From contig CALLAF010000017.1 of the NCBI GenBank assembly GCA_938002605.1, positions 1 to 64,000 of the forward strand: DNA of 64,000 nucleotides. The letters run 5' to 3'. Position numbers and translations under genes: made by a program. Under the pieces are notes generated by a model. That model worked only from the letters and a program-made list of their open reading frames with translations, was not told where the DNA came from and did not search any database. Origin of the DNA: an uncultured Paracoccaceae bacterium. Lineage in GTDB: Bacteria; Pseudomonadota; Alphaproteobacteria; Rhodobacterales; Rhodobacteraceae. Positions 9,582-17,657 of this stretch are shown piece by piece (within the stretch, counting starts at the first letter, position 1; each line of letters opens with the position of its first letter).

Positions 9582-11709
9582 CTTCAAATCTCCATGTGGA
9601 TGGGGTGTCGTCATCGTCATCGTCATCTGGCGTATCAGGGGATGTGTTGGGCTTCGGTTGATCCTCCTCTTCCAGGGGAATGACGTAGCCGAAGAGATCG
9701 TGATCAGGTGGCAAGTCAAAACCCTGGTCATTACTTGCTTCGATTGTCAGACCCAGGAAGTTGTCTTCTTCAGCCCTGGCCAAGGCCTGCGGTGTCAGGC
9801 GGCGCAGGTATTTTCCAAACCTGTCCTGTTCAGCGGCATTCAACCGTTGGATATGGCGCAAAGCATGCGCCACCGTATCTTCCATGATGCTCGCCTCATG
9901 CCGGTGTTTCAGACTGAGTTCTCGGGACGCGGAACGCCAGTCTTCCAAGCAAACACCGTCAAAACACTTCTGAAGGGCGGATGCCGCATGCCATGCGTTA
10001 CCGATCCGAACCATGATCCAGCCGAGGTCTCGCGGATCAATTTTAGCCTCAACCTCTGTTTCGTGACTGTGCAGATGGAAGTGGCGCAGGGCGGCGCATG
10101 TGTAGTCGATGTTGTATATTGTGACGCCTTTGCCCGTGACTGTGCGCCGGTGTTTCAGACCGAAGGCCCGTTTGCGGGTTTGCTCGGATGGGGCAGGGAT
10201 CAGTCCCATCTGTTTGCTCAGACGGCTCCAGCAGTTCCGGGGGGTCTCACCCTTCAGGCCTTCGTGTGGAAGATTGTGATAAACATCGACGACATAGACG
10301 ATGAGCATCTGCATCAGAGCATCATCTGAGATCGCAGCGATGCCCTGAGAGGGATAGTCGCCGCGCTCCTTCGGGTTTGAGAAGGTTCTACCAGCCAGAA
10401 ACGGCATCAAGGCGGTGCCGAAAGTCCGGAATATCCGCTCTATACGTCCGCGCAGTTGGGGCGTGCCAGCAGCGGGTGTCTCAAAGCCACCACCTGCATC
10501 GGTAATCGCCATGTGAAATTGGTCATCAATGAAAGCCGAGCCCTGATCTGAGACGACACTGACCAAGCCACCAAAAAAGGGCCAGTCGCTTTTGCAGCCT
10601 GCGGCAATGGCAAAGTCAGTTTTGTCCCGTGTGGCATCTGCGATGGTCGCAATCGCGTCAGCCGTATTGGGTGTCGCTGCTAGACGCATGCCCAGAACGC
10701 AACGGGTTGCGCAGTCAATGGCAACATAGAGCCATCGCCGCCCGCGTTCGATCTTTGAAAGTTCCTCTGCGGTCAGGCCATCAAGAGCACCGCGTTCCAC
10801 GAGAAGCCCGATGAGGTCAACTTTCCATTCGTCGATCTCAATCCGTTCCATGGGAAAAGATACATCAAGCCCATTCTCCCAGAGGCCAAAATCCTTATTG
10901 GCCTGATCCACTCCATGACGGTGCGCCCGTGTGAAGTAAGGATCAAGCTTTGACAGGGCGCGTTCAACTGTACGTTTTGCTGGTATACGTAATGGATTCA
11001 GGCCAGCATCTTGACGCTGGCGGTTTTCTCGCCGGAAGAGGTCGCGACAGAGATCATAGATGATTTTTTTACTTTTGCGCTGTTGAGAGAGGTAGGCCTC
11101 AAATGCCTCCCCCATAATACGCCGTCCCTCAAGACAAAAGCGATCCTCAGTGTTCCCGCAGCGGCTATAGCGCGGAATCAGAGACAGAGGATCGCCGCCG
11201 GAGCGTTCATACCGCTTGATCCAGCCTCGCAGGGTTCTCGGAGATGGCGGTTTTCTTAGTTTTACACTCTGGCCAGCCCGGGGTTTCTTACACATGAACT
11301 GACTGGCTTGTTCATGTTCAGCAACCCTTGCCGCCAGATCTGGCATAATTCGTGCAATCGCTTTGTCCGTCCGGTTTGTCCGCCCGGCGCACTCGAGTTG
11401 CAGAAAACTCTGGACATTAATCAGGCGCCACAAGGTGAGTGAGCCACGTTCTCCCGGCAGATCGCTGATCGCATCCACATCAATGTTTTCCCGCACCCGC
11501 TGACGTTCCGGCAGGTAATAGCCACGGGTAAATTCGGTGTTGGGCAGTTTCAGAAGATCCTGAAACTGCTCAGGCGTCAGGATCAGGGAGCTGCGCCGGC
11601 CATCGGTGCTCTCAAAACTGAGTTCAGATGCCGTGATTTCAACCGCTCGATATGACAGGCCTTCAACTGAAAGCCTGTCATAGTAGTTTACGCGAAAGAA
11701 GAAATTCAT
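9574..11709 (-). CDS. tnsB: TnsB-family DDE transposase
   Basis: This 711-residue protein has N-terminal helix-turn-helix DNA-binding regions followed by an rve/Mu-type integrase core. The catalytic triad is readable as D at about 288 (RIEIDEWKVD), D at about 387 (VVSDQGSAF) and E at about 423 (RGRIERIFRTF). The C-terminus ends in an unusually acidic run of aspartates, a position that in TnsB homologues contacts TnsC. TnsB binds the end repeats and cuts and joins the 3' ends. Its start overlaps the tnsA stop (ATGA) and its end overlaps tnsC, so tnsA-tnsB-tnsC-tniQ form one coupled operon. Confidence 0.9.
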   Translation of the reverse strand: MNFFFRVNYYDRLSVEGLSYRAVEITASELSFESTDGRRSSLILTPEQFQDLLKLPNTEFTRGYYLPERQRVRENIDVDAISDLPGERGSLTLWRLINVQSFLQLECAGRTNRTDKAIARIMPDLAARVAEHEQASQFMCKKPRAGQSVKLRKPPSPRTLRGWIKRYERSGGDPLSLIPRYSRCGNTEDRFCLEGRRIMGEAFEAYLSQQRKSKKIIYDLCRDLFRRENRQRQDAGLNPLRIPAKRTVERALSKLDPYFTRAHRHGVDQANKDFGLWENGLDVSFPMERIEIDEWKVDLIGLLVERGALDGLTAEELSKIERGRRWLYVAIDCATRCVLGMRLAATPNTADAIATIADATRDKTDFAIAAGCKSDWPFFGGLVSVVSDQGSAFIDDQFHMAITDAGGGFETPAAGTPQLRGRIERIFRTFGTALMPFLAGRTFSNPKERGDYPSQGIAAISDDALMQMLIVYVVDVYHNLPHEGLKGETPRNCWSRLSKQMGLIPAPSEQTRKRAFGLKHRRTVTGKGVTIYNIDYTCAALRHFHLHSHETEVEAKIDPRDLGWIMVRIGNAWHAASALQKCFDGVCLEDWRSASRELSLKHRHEASIMEDTVAHALRHIQRLNAAEQDRFGKYLRRLTPQALARAEEDNFLGLTIEASNDQGFDLPPDHDLFGYVIPLEEEDQPKPNTSPDTPDDDDDDDTPSTWRFEDD

Positions 11710-12404
11710 GATCCATTTCCCCGTTGCAGCAAGGTTTGCGGGGTGATCAGAACCTTCCGGTCTGCGGCAAGCCTGCCGGTATAGATCCCGGTGAATACGG
11801 TCCGGAAACCTGCGGCCTGACCCTTAAGGCGGTCTGCAAGTGTCATGAGTGAAATCGGAAAGCTACAGGTTGCGAGTTCAGCATCCAGTTGCGCCAGATC
11901 GTCTTCGGAAACGTAGCGGCGGAATATGCAGAACCGCTGGGCATTCAATGCTTCCGCCAGCGTAAAGCAGGCATCTGTGACCAGCCGAAACTCATCTGCA
12001 TATGTCTTGGGGAGCGATTTGCGGATGTATTTCAGCTCTCGGACGAACTCGGGCTTACGTGCTTTTTTCGCGGGTTTGATCGCGAATGCGATCCTGCGAC
12101 CGTCCCACAGTGCGACAAGAAGATCAGGTGTATGCAGGCGGATCTTTCCATCCGCTCCTCTATAAGTCAGGGCAGGGGGTTGTTCCCAAAGATCGAACAC
12201 TGGCAGATGCGCCTGCAAGATCACGCTGACGCGATGCTCAAGCTTGCTTTCAAACTGTAAGACCCTCATGCGGCCATCAGGATCTGCTGGCAGATCTATC
12301 AGACTGCGCCCCCGGGAACTGCCCGGTGATTTCTTCGGGATTGTACGCGTGCTGCGACTGGGCAGCGGAGAGAATTCTCCGCTGTTAAATGTTTCGTCAT
12401 TCAT
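11706..12404 (-). CDS. tnsA: TnsA-family endonuclease
   Basis: This is a 232-residue restriction-enzyme-like nuclease. The N-terminal 45 residues are basic and low-complexity. FESKLEHR (E52, E56), HTPD (D94) and the following AIK (K110) match the E-D-xxK layout of TnsA, which cuts the 5' strands so that transposition is cut-and-paste. Ala108 stands where many homologues carry Gln or Glu of the Q/E-x-K motif, which is worth checking. It is the first gene of the tns operon, 248 bases downstream of the Ner-like regulator on the same strand. Its stop overlaps the tnsB start. Confidence 0.82.
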   Translation of the reverse strand: MNDETFNSGEFSPLPSRSTRTIPKKSPGSSRGRSLIDLPADPDGRMRVLQFESKLEHRVSVILQAHLPVFDLWEQPPALTYRGADGKIRLHTPDLLVALWDGRRIAFAIKPAKKARKPEFVRELKYIRKSLPKTYADEFRLVTDACFTLAEALNAQRFCIFRRYVSEDDLAQLDAELATCSFPISLMTLADRLKGQAAGFRTVFTGIYTGRLAADRKVLITPQTLLQRGNGS

Positions 12405-12652
12405 GGTGTATCAGGAGCCTGCGCGCATATCAGTTTTTCGCAGAGCTCCCCCTTTCTTCATAACAGGCAAAAGCCATCCTATTGCCGAAACGCGCGCTTC
12501 GGCTTGACTTTGCGACTGGATTGGTGGAAGAAATACATGCCGGGTAGGACACTCGACATTTGGATCAGGCTTCGCGGATTGGACTTTGCGAGGCCTTTTT
12601 CATTTCTTCCGCTGAGCGGTTAAGGCTGTGTGTCAGATCATGTTGGATCTCC

Positions 12653-12883
12653 TTATTTAGTTTTATAACGTTCCGGCCAGAGGGCTTCGGGCGTTGTCTT
12701 CAATGCCTCGGCTATCGCTATCTCGATTCTCTTCGAGCGCCGGTCACCTATGGAAACGGCAGACGTAGCGCTTTGACCTACCCTGAGAGCACGACTGATA
12801 TCGGCAAGAGAGGTGCCCGCCCGCCGCAGTCGAAACTTTATGGCCTCATGCTTTTGGACATTTCTAAAGCTGGTATTGGTCAA
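12653..12883 (-). CDS. Ner/Nlp-like HTH transcriptional regulator of the transposon
   Basis: This small protein of about 76 residues matches the Ner/Nlp (HTH_35) pattern: HEAIKFRLRRAGTSLADIS, RALRV, RIEIAIAEAL and terminal LWPERY. Ner proteins repress transposition genes in Mu-like phages, so a repressor of the downstream tns operon is a reasonable inference. I take the TTG at 12883 as the start because GGAGGAGG sits seven bases before it. ATG codons at 12910 and 12904 in the same frame lack an SD, and the second lies only a few bases before this SD. It is divergent from the multi-HTH gene at 13078. Confidence 0.75.
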   Translation of the reverse strand: MTNTSFRNVQKHEAIKFRLRRAGTSLADISRALRVGQSATSAVSIGDRRSKRIEIAIAEALKTTPEALWPERYKTK

Positions 12884-12914
12884 GTGAAGTCCTCCTCCAC
12901 TCATCGCCATAGCA

Positions 12915-12924
12915 AATACGTATT
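12915..12924. promoter_or_regulatory. Candidate operator palindrome (AATACGTATT)
   Basis: A perfect 10-bp palindrome lies 31 bases upstream of the SD-supported start of the Ner-like gene, in the divergent gap before the multi-HTH gene. Autoregulatory Ner-type operators usually lie in such divergent gaps. Function is inferred. Confidence 0.35.
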
Positions 12925-13077
12925 ACTATTCAAATGCTTGTCGATAAATGACCCCATTTGTGCATTCTTGCAAGGAAGCAGAAATCTTCTAATCCGGCAA
13001 AAATATGGATCTGCCCTATTGGTCAAGAACACTAAATCAAGCATGCTTTAGGTGGATTCTAGCTGGGAGGAACTGTG

Positions 13078-13767
13078 GTGGTCAGGAAAGTATTTGTGGC
13101 AGGAGTTTCCGATAGCTTGTTTGTGGCAGTCGAGGGGAGCTTCGGATCATGGAATGTTGTTCATAATGCCGAAATACGGAGGCTGTATTATCGTGAACAA
13201 AATCTCGCGAAACTGGGCGAAATACTGGGCCTGCCTGGGCGCTGCATCCGCGAGATGCTCATTCTCGTCGGCTTGGAAGAGATATTGTTGCGAGACTTAT
13301 ACTTACAGAGATCTCCTGACCGAACGTATAAGGAAATTGCGCACGCGAATGGCATGAAGTTGGAAACTTTGACCCGATGGATCAAAAATATGGGTTGGCC
13401 GGTTCCCAGAGGTCGGGCATTACCTCAGATCACTCAAGCGGATATCGCCAAAGCTTTAGCTCAGAAGGTAAAGATGCAGTGCGGTGATGCGAAGCCTTCA
13501 ATCAAATCCTTTGCCCGCGATCTTGGAATTAGCTGGCAGACGGCTCGCAATCTGCTCACGATTTGTCAGCTAGCGAAGTGGAACCATGGCGAATGGCTGT
13601 TAAAACCCACTGCGTGGCAGTACCGCCCCTCAAAACGTGATGTGGACAAAGTTCCACACTTGTTTGCAATTTTACTCAGGTCCCACTCATTGGAGGGACT
13701 CAGCGAACTTCTGAACACCTTCCTGCCTCCAGAGAATGAAAATCAGGACCTGCCTAAGTTCTCTTGA
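13078..13767 (+). CDS. Multi-HTH DNA-binding protein near transposon right end
   Basis: The protein has 229 residues from GTG 13078 (GGGAGG seven bases upstream; a GTG at 13075 is also possible). I do not recognise a named family. Three helix-turn-helix-like units can be read: about 42-66 (NLAKLGEILGLPGRCIREML), 82-107 (RTYKEIAHANGMKLETLTRW) and 141-165 (SIKSFARDLGISWQTARNLL). The spacing and style resemble the HTH repeats in the C-terminal half of this element's TniQ, but there is no zinc-ribbon TniQ domain. It is transcribed away from the Ner-like gene toward the tRNA-proximal end. It could be a second target selector, a helper at the right end or a regulator; its function is unknown. Confidence 0.7.
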   Translation: MVRKVFVAGVSDSLFVAVEGSFGSWNVVHNAEIRRLYYREQNLAKLGEILGLPGRCIREMLILVGLEEILLRDLYLQRSPDRTYKEIAHANGMKLETLTRWIKNMGWPVPRGRALPQITQADIAKALAQKVKMQCGDAKPSIKSFARDLGISWQTARNLLTICQLAKWNHGEWLLKPTAWQYRPSKRDVDKVPHLFAILLRSHSLEGLSELLNTFLPPENENQDLPKFS

Positions 13768-13865
13768 CGCGGGCTTTCGATAAAATGGTCTCGTCAAGCG
13801 CACTCAAAACGACTGTTCTTGACGGAAACCTCGTGTCACAACGCCAACAGTCTGAAGTAAAATTG

Positions 13866-13959
13866 CCTAATGGCACTATTTTGCGTGAGAAATAACCAAT
13901 GGCAAAACTATGTGGCGCAAATGGCAGGTTCTCGACCAAAATGGCAGAACTATATGTCG
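13866..13959 (-). repeat. Right-end transposase-binding repeats
   Basis: Read on the minus strand (inward) there are four related units: 13959-13936 (CGACATATAGTTCTGCC then ATTTTGG), 13934-13918 (partial, CCTGCCATTTG), 13917-13896 (CACATAGTTTTGCCATTGG) and 13885-13866 (AAAATAGTGCCATTAGG). They share ACATAGTT-TGCCATT-GG with the left-end sites and are inverted relative to them. The terminus should fall at about 13960-13968, just before the tRNA-Arg 3' end at 13977. Confidence 0.75.
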
Positions 13960-13976
13960 TTTCAAATTGAATTCTT

Positions 13977-14053
13977 TGGCGGACTGGGGAGGATTCGAAC
14001 CCCCGACCCCTTGATTCGTAGTCAAGTACTCTATCCAACTGAGCTACCAATCC
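13977..14053 (-). tRNA. tRNA-Arg (anticodon ACG)
   Basis: The 77-nt gene folds as a full cloverleaf: acceptor GGATTGG with CCAGTCC, D stem GCTC/GAGT, anticodon stem CTTGA/TCAAG with loop CTACGAA (anticodon ACG), five-base variable region, T stem GGGGG with TTCGAAT loop, discriminator G and an encoded CCA. The transposon right end lies immediately beyond its 3' end, and the gene itself appears intact. Confidence 0.95.
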
Positions 14054-14114
14054 GCGTAGGGGGGGATTTAGACGGGCTGGCGGGTGGACGCAAGGCCCTA
14101 ATTGGATTCTTTTG

Positions 14115-15515
14115 TTATTTGTTAGGGACTGTAAGTGCGAGATCCGCTTTGGGTAACTCAATGACGAATGTTGTGCCTGAGGGTCCGGTGTCTTGCAGGC
14201 GTAGGCGCCCGCCATGCCCACGAATTAAGTCGCCCGCGATCACGAGCCCAAGCCCTGAACCGCCTTTGCGTACCCCGCCTTGAAACGGCTGGAACAGGTG
14301 TTCTTGGGCTTTGGGTGGCAGTCCTGGCCCGGTGTCAGAAACGGTCACATGCCAGCAGTCTTCATCTTCATGCGCGTGAATGCAAATTTCACCGGGTTTC
14401 TTGGTGGCCATAATGGCTTGGCGCGCGTTGCGCACAAGGTTTTGAATAACGCGGTAAAGCTGTTCGCCATCAGCGCGCACCACCATTGTAGCAGGAATGT
14501 CTTCTGAGAACGATAGCGCGTAGTCCCCGGCCGCGAGGCGTTCGCTATCGATCACATCGCCGACGATATGGGCGAGGGGCACGCGAGAGAGCGCAGGGGC
14601 GGGTTCTTCAGCCCCACCAAAGGCTAAGGTGCTTTCACACAGGTTCACAGCACGTGTGATCGATCCAACGAGTTTGGGGGCCATGCGTTGCACGAGCGGA
14701 TCTTCGGAGCCTTCGATGCGATCTGTAAACAGTTGCGCCGATGTTAAGATATTGCGCAAATCATGGCTTACCTTGGCGACGCCGCTGCCCAATTGCGCGA
14801 GCCGTTGTTTTTGCTTGAGAGCAGAGGTCAGCTGCATCTGCATCATTTGCAGCGATTCTTCGGCTGCACGCAGTTCTTTTATACTTGCTGAAGGTGATAT
14901 GATCTGGCGGGCGTCTTCGGGGGCCTTGGCATAGGATTCCATATGGGTCACGACGCCTTTGATAGGGGTCACCAGCAATTTGCGCACAGCAAAGAATAAC
15001 ATCCCAGCGGTCACAATCGATATAAATGCGGAGAGGATTAAAATGTTCCACCCGTATTGCAGCATCGCGCTACGCAAAGGCATCTCGTCAATGGTGACTT
15101 CGATCAGCAATCCACCGTCACGTACCGGGTTGCCGATGATCCGAATGATCCGCTCTTCTTTATTGAGCAGCGTTTGCAATGCATCGCGGATCAATGTCGT
15201 GCTGGTCGGCGCGCGCATGTCATAGGTGGCGGTTATCGGTGACGGGATCGGCGAAGATAGCACCAGTTGGCGCATGTCATCACGTCGCAGTACGACGTTA
15301 TATACTTCGGCATTGGTTAATAGTTCAGCCTCTAGATCGGGGCTAATCATATCGTCCGCTTCAAGCGCGAGCGAAGCAAGTTGTGCCCGTTCGAGCCGTG
15401 AAACAAGATAGTCTTGTCGGAATCGCGCAATAGAGGGAACAAAGATGAATATCTCGGCCAGCATCACAAAAATGACCGTGAGAATCAAAAATCGGCCCGA
15501 AAGTGAGTTGGTCAT
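14115..15515 (-). CDS. Membrane sensor histidine kinase
   Basis: The 466-residue protein has an N-terminal membrane segment (about 7-28), a periplasmic region of about 140 residues, a second membrane segment (about 175-197), a HAMP-like linker and a kinase core. The core shows H-box VSHDLRN (about 250), N-box NLVRNARQAI, G1 DTGPGLPP and G2 GSGLGLVI. It should autophosphorylate on the H-box histidine. No response regulator gene is adjacent. It is the last gene of an operon behind the flavoprotein (nine-base gap) and the DedA-like protein, suggesting that it senses redox or envelope state. Its partner is unknown. Confidence 0.88.
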   Translation of the reverse strand: MTNSLSGRFLILTVIFVMLAEIFIFVPSIARFRQDYLVSRLERAQLASLALEADDMISPDLEAELLTNAEVYNVVLRRDDMRQLVLSSPIPSPITATYDMRAPTSTTLIRDALQTLLNKEERIIRIIGNPVRDGGLLIEVTIDEMPLRSAMLQYGWNILILSAFISIVTAGMLFFAVRKLLVTPIKGVVTHMESYAKAPEDARQIISPSASIKELRAAEESLQMMQMQLTSALKQKQRLAQLGSGVAKVSHDLRNILTSAQLFTDRIEGSEDPLVQRMAPKLVGSITRAVNLCESTLAFGGAEEPAPALSRVPLAHIVGDVIDSERLAAGDYALSFSEDIPATMVVRADGEQLYRVIQNLVRNARQAIMATKKPGEICIHAHEDEDCWHVTVSDTGPGLPPKAQEHLFQPFQGGVRKGGSGLGLVIAGDLIRGHGGRLRLQDTGPSGTTFVIELPKADLALTVPNK

Positions 15516-15524
15516 TAACCCTCG

Positions 15525-16943
15525 CTATGGCAACCAGCGCTGCACAAGTCCGACGACACGTTTGACCGTCGGGTTTTCAAATAGTCTTGGGGTAAAATAG
15601 GCACCCGCAGCGCGTTTGTTAACCTCACTAATTGTGGGGTAGGGTAAAACAGTGTTCGCAACGGCAGACATTTTCATTTTATTGGCAATTGCCATCGCCC
15701 ACATACCGATCAATTCGCCCGCTTGATGGCCCGCGATTGAGGCCCCAACGGGGCGGCCTTTGACGACCATAACTTTGATCAGTCCTTTGGTTTTGCGTTC
15801 TGCTATTGCGCGGTCATTGTGTGAATACTCAAAGCGCACCGTTTCGACAGTATCCCCGAACTTCTCTTCGGCTTGCGCTTGGGTCAACCCAACTTGCGCC
15901 AATTCAGGGTCCGTATAGGTCGCCCAAGGGATGTGATCTGTGCGTTGCTTGGACGGTAGACCAAACAGCATTGAGCGGATCAAGACCCCAGCATGGTACC
16001 CCGCAACATGCGTGAATTGCAGCCCGCCCGCGACGTCGCCAGCCGCAAAAACCTTTTTATTACTGATAGATCGCAGGTTTTCGCCCACGATTAGCCCGCG
16101 ACGGTCATGTTCGATGCCGCCCTTATCGAGATCCAGTTTTTCGATATTGACCTTGCGGCCGACGGCCATCAAGAGATGCGACCCGGTGAAATCCCCAGCG
16201 GGTGTGTGAACGGTGATGTTGTCACCCGCGCCGCTGATTTTCTCGGCTTGCGCGCCCTCAACGATGTTCACGCCCTCAGCGCGTAGGTTATCCAAAACGA
16301 TTGCTGCCATTTCTGGATCATCATTGCCCATCGCTTTGGCGCCTTCGATCACAGTGACCTCACAGCCAAGCCGTCGATGTGCTTGCGCCATTTCCATGCC
16401 AATCGGACCGCCACCAATGATGATCAGATGCGCGGGTTTGTCGCGCAGATCAAAGATGTTTTCATTTGTGTAATATGTGACGTCGTCTAACCCTGGAATT
16501 GGTGGAACGAAGGGGCCAGAGCCAGTCGCAACAACAAAACGGCGGGCCGTGACGATTGTATCGCCGGCTTGCACTTCGGTTTCAGATATAAAACGCCCGT
16601 AGTCTTGAAGCACCTGCACCCCCAGCCCTTCAAACCGCTCAACACTATCGAGCGGGGCAATAGTGGCGATGACATCGTGCACGTGGTCTTTGGCGGCGGC
16701 GTAGTCAACGACAGCCTCAGCATCCGCGATACCGAGCTTTGCGCCATGCGACATTGCGTGCGCTTGTTTTGCCGAGGCGATTAAAGCCTTGGACGGCACG
16801 CAGCCATAGTTCAGGCAATCGCCGCCCATTTTTCCGCCTTCGATCAGGACAACCTTCGCGCCCATCTGGGCCGCGCCCGCCGCAATCGAAAGACCGCCAG
16901 AGCCGCCACCAATAATACAAATATCTGTTTTGATACGGTTCAT
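15525..16943 (-). CDS. FAD-dependent pyridine nucleotide-disulfide oxidoreductase (MerA/Lpd-like)
   Basis: This is a 472-residue class I flavoprotein disulfide reductase. It has an N-terminal FAD Rossmann motif IGGGSGGLSIA, the redox-active pair GGDCLNYGCVPSKAL, the NAD(P) motif IIGGGPIGMEMAQ, the second FAD motif KVFAAGDVAGG, and a C-terminal dimerisation domain with the TYTDPELAQVG segment. There is no N-terminal heavy-metal-binding domain and no C-terminal Cys pair, so mercuric reduction is not supported. This subfamily is often coupled to TVP38/TMEM64 proteins, as here, where the start lies three bases after that gene. The substrate is unknown. Confidence 0.88.
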   Translation of the reverse strand: MNRIKTDICIIGGGSGGLSIAAGAAQMGAKVVLIEGGKMGGDCLNYGCVPSKALIASAKQAHAMSHGAKLGIADAEAVVDYAAAKDHVHDVIATIAPLDSVERFEGLGVQVLQDYGRFISETEVQAGDTIVTARRFVVATGSGPFVPPIPGLDDVTYYTNENIFDLRDKPAHLIIIGGGPIGMEMAQAHRRLGCEVTVIEGAKAMGNDDPEMAAIVLDNLRAEGVNIVEGAQAEKISGAGDNITVHTPAGDFTGSHLLMAVGRKVNIEKLDLDKGGIEHDRRGLIVGENLRSISNKKVFAAGDVAGGLQFTHVAGYHAGVLIRSMLFGLPSKQRTDHIPWATYTDPELAQVGLTQAQAEEKFGDTVETVRFEYSHNDRAIAERKTKGLIKVMVVKGRPVGASIAGHQAGELIGMWAMAIANKMKMSAVANTVLPYPTISEVNKRAAGAYFTPRLFENPTVKRVVGLVQRWLP

Positions 16944-16946
16944 GGC

Positions 16947-17657
16947 TTATAGACCTTTCTTGCCGCGTAGGGCTTTGATCGCAATGGGCAGGGCGGCCAA
17001 TGCCGACAGCCCGATGATGGGAAAGAGGATGGCAGGTTCAAAGATGATTCCGAGGTTAGGCGTTTCGCCGCGGGCGAAAATCTCGCCCAGTCCAGCACCA
17101 ACAGAGGTGTAAACCACTGATCCCGGAATGATACCTAAGAAGGTAGAGATAACAAAACGGTGCAGCGGCACGCCTAAGAAGGATGGAATCAGGTTTGCCA
17201 AAAAGAATGGGACCACTGGGATCAGGCGCATCAAGAACAGCATCGACCACTGGTTGTCGTTGATGCCCTCTTTGATCTTTTTGACGGCCCCGTCTGCACT
17301 ATCAAGCTTTTGACTAAACCCTTCACCAAATCCCCAACGCGCGGCTAGGAAAATCCCCGTCGCCCCGATGGTTGCGCCGATCATGTTAAACAAAGCGCCA
17401 GGGAAGACCCCGAACAAAAAACCGCCGGTCAAAGTGGCGATGGTCGCGCCAGGCAGCGAAAATGCAACGATCGCGATGTAGGCGGCGATAAACACGACGA
17501 CGGTCGCCACATAGTTACTGTCACGAAACGCAAGCAAGGCCTCGCGGTTTTGGGCGAGCGCTTCAAACGTCAGTTTGTCGCGCAAAAGGTAAGTCCCAAT
17601 TGCGGCAACGATAAGAATCGCAATCATAGGAAGCTTGCGGGTGATAGGGTGTGACAT
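16947..17657 (-). CDS. TVP38/TMEM64 (DedA/VTT superfamily) membrane protein
   Basis: The 236-residue integral membrane protein has about five to six hydrophobic segments and the VTT/SNARE-associated signature: a glycine-rich GATIATLTGGFLFG stretch, then IPVVPFFLANLIPSFLGVPL and a GSVVYTSVGAGLG segment. The family is linked to lipid transport and envelope homeostasis, with the substrate unresolved. It is the first gene of a three-gene operon with the flavoprotein and histidine kinase, divergent from rpmH across about 280 bases. Confidence 0.88.
   Translation of the reverse strand: MSHPITRKLPMIAILIVAAIGTYLLRDKLTFEALAQNREALLAFRDSNYVATVVVFIAAYIAIVAFSLPGATIATLTGGFLFGVFPGALFNMIGATIGATGIFLAARWGFGEGFSQKLDSADGAVKKIKEGINDNQWSMLFLMRLIPVVPFFLANLIPSFLGVPLHRFVISTFLGIIPGSVVYTSVGAGLGEIFARGETPNLGIIFEPAILFPIIGLSALAALPIAIKALRGKKGL

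Larger units (their letters stand above)
1..13968. mobile_element. Tn7-like transposon inserted beside tRNA-Arg
   Basis: The element is defined by an overlapping tnsA-tnsB-tnsC-tniQ set (12404 down to 6757) bracketed by inverted clusters of a common motif at both ends (8-115 and 13866-13959). Heteromeric TnsA/TnsB/TnsC transposases with a large TniQ/TnsD protein insert site-specifically next to conserved genes. Here the right end stops about 10 to 17 bases from the encoded CCA end of tRNA-Arg, which fits a tRNA attachment site. Cargo is an RTX nuclease-type toxin and an immunity-like gene; accessory genes are a Ner-like regulator and a multi-HTH protein. No tnsE, Cas gene or CRISPR array is present, so this is not an evident CRISPR-associated transposon. 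The exact left terminus may be at or just before base 1, and the target duplication cannot be seen. Confidence 0.85.

Noticed and set aside
9514-10329. 271-codon plus-strand frame
   Set aside because: Antisense to tnsC and tnsB, both with complete catalytic motifs.
12560-13051. 163-codon plus-strand frame
   Set aside because: Runs antisense through the Ner-like gene and its SD-supported start; low-complexity product with no family pattern.
1-13968. CRISPR-associated transposon
   Set aside because: No repeat-spacer array, Cas gene or short TniQ is visible; TniQ is long and TnsD-like with its own DNA-binding repeats.
1-13968. Integrase-type genomic island at a tRNA
   Set aside because: No tyrosine or serine recombinase and no copy of the tRNA 3' end at the far side; the Tns genes and end repeats explain the insertion.
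15525-16943. Mercuric reductase
   Set aside because: No metal-binding N-terminal domain, no C-terminal cysteine pair and no mer genes nearby.
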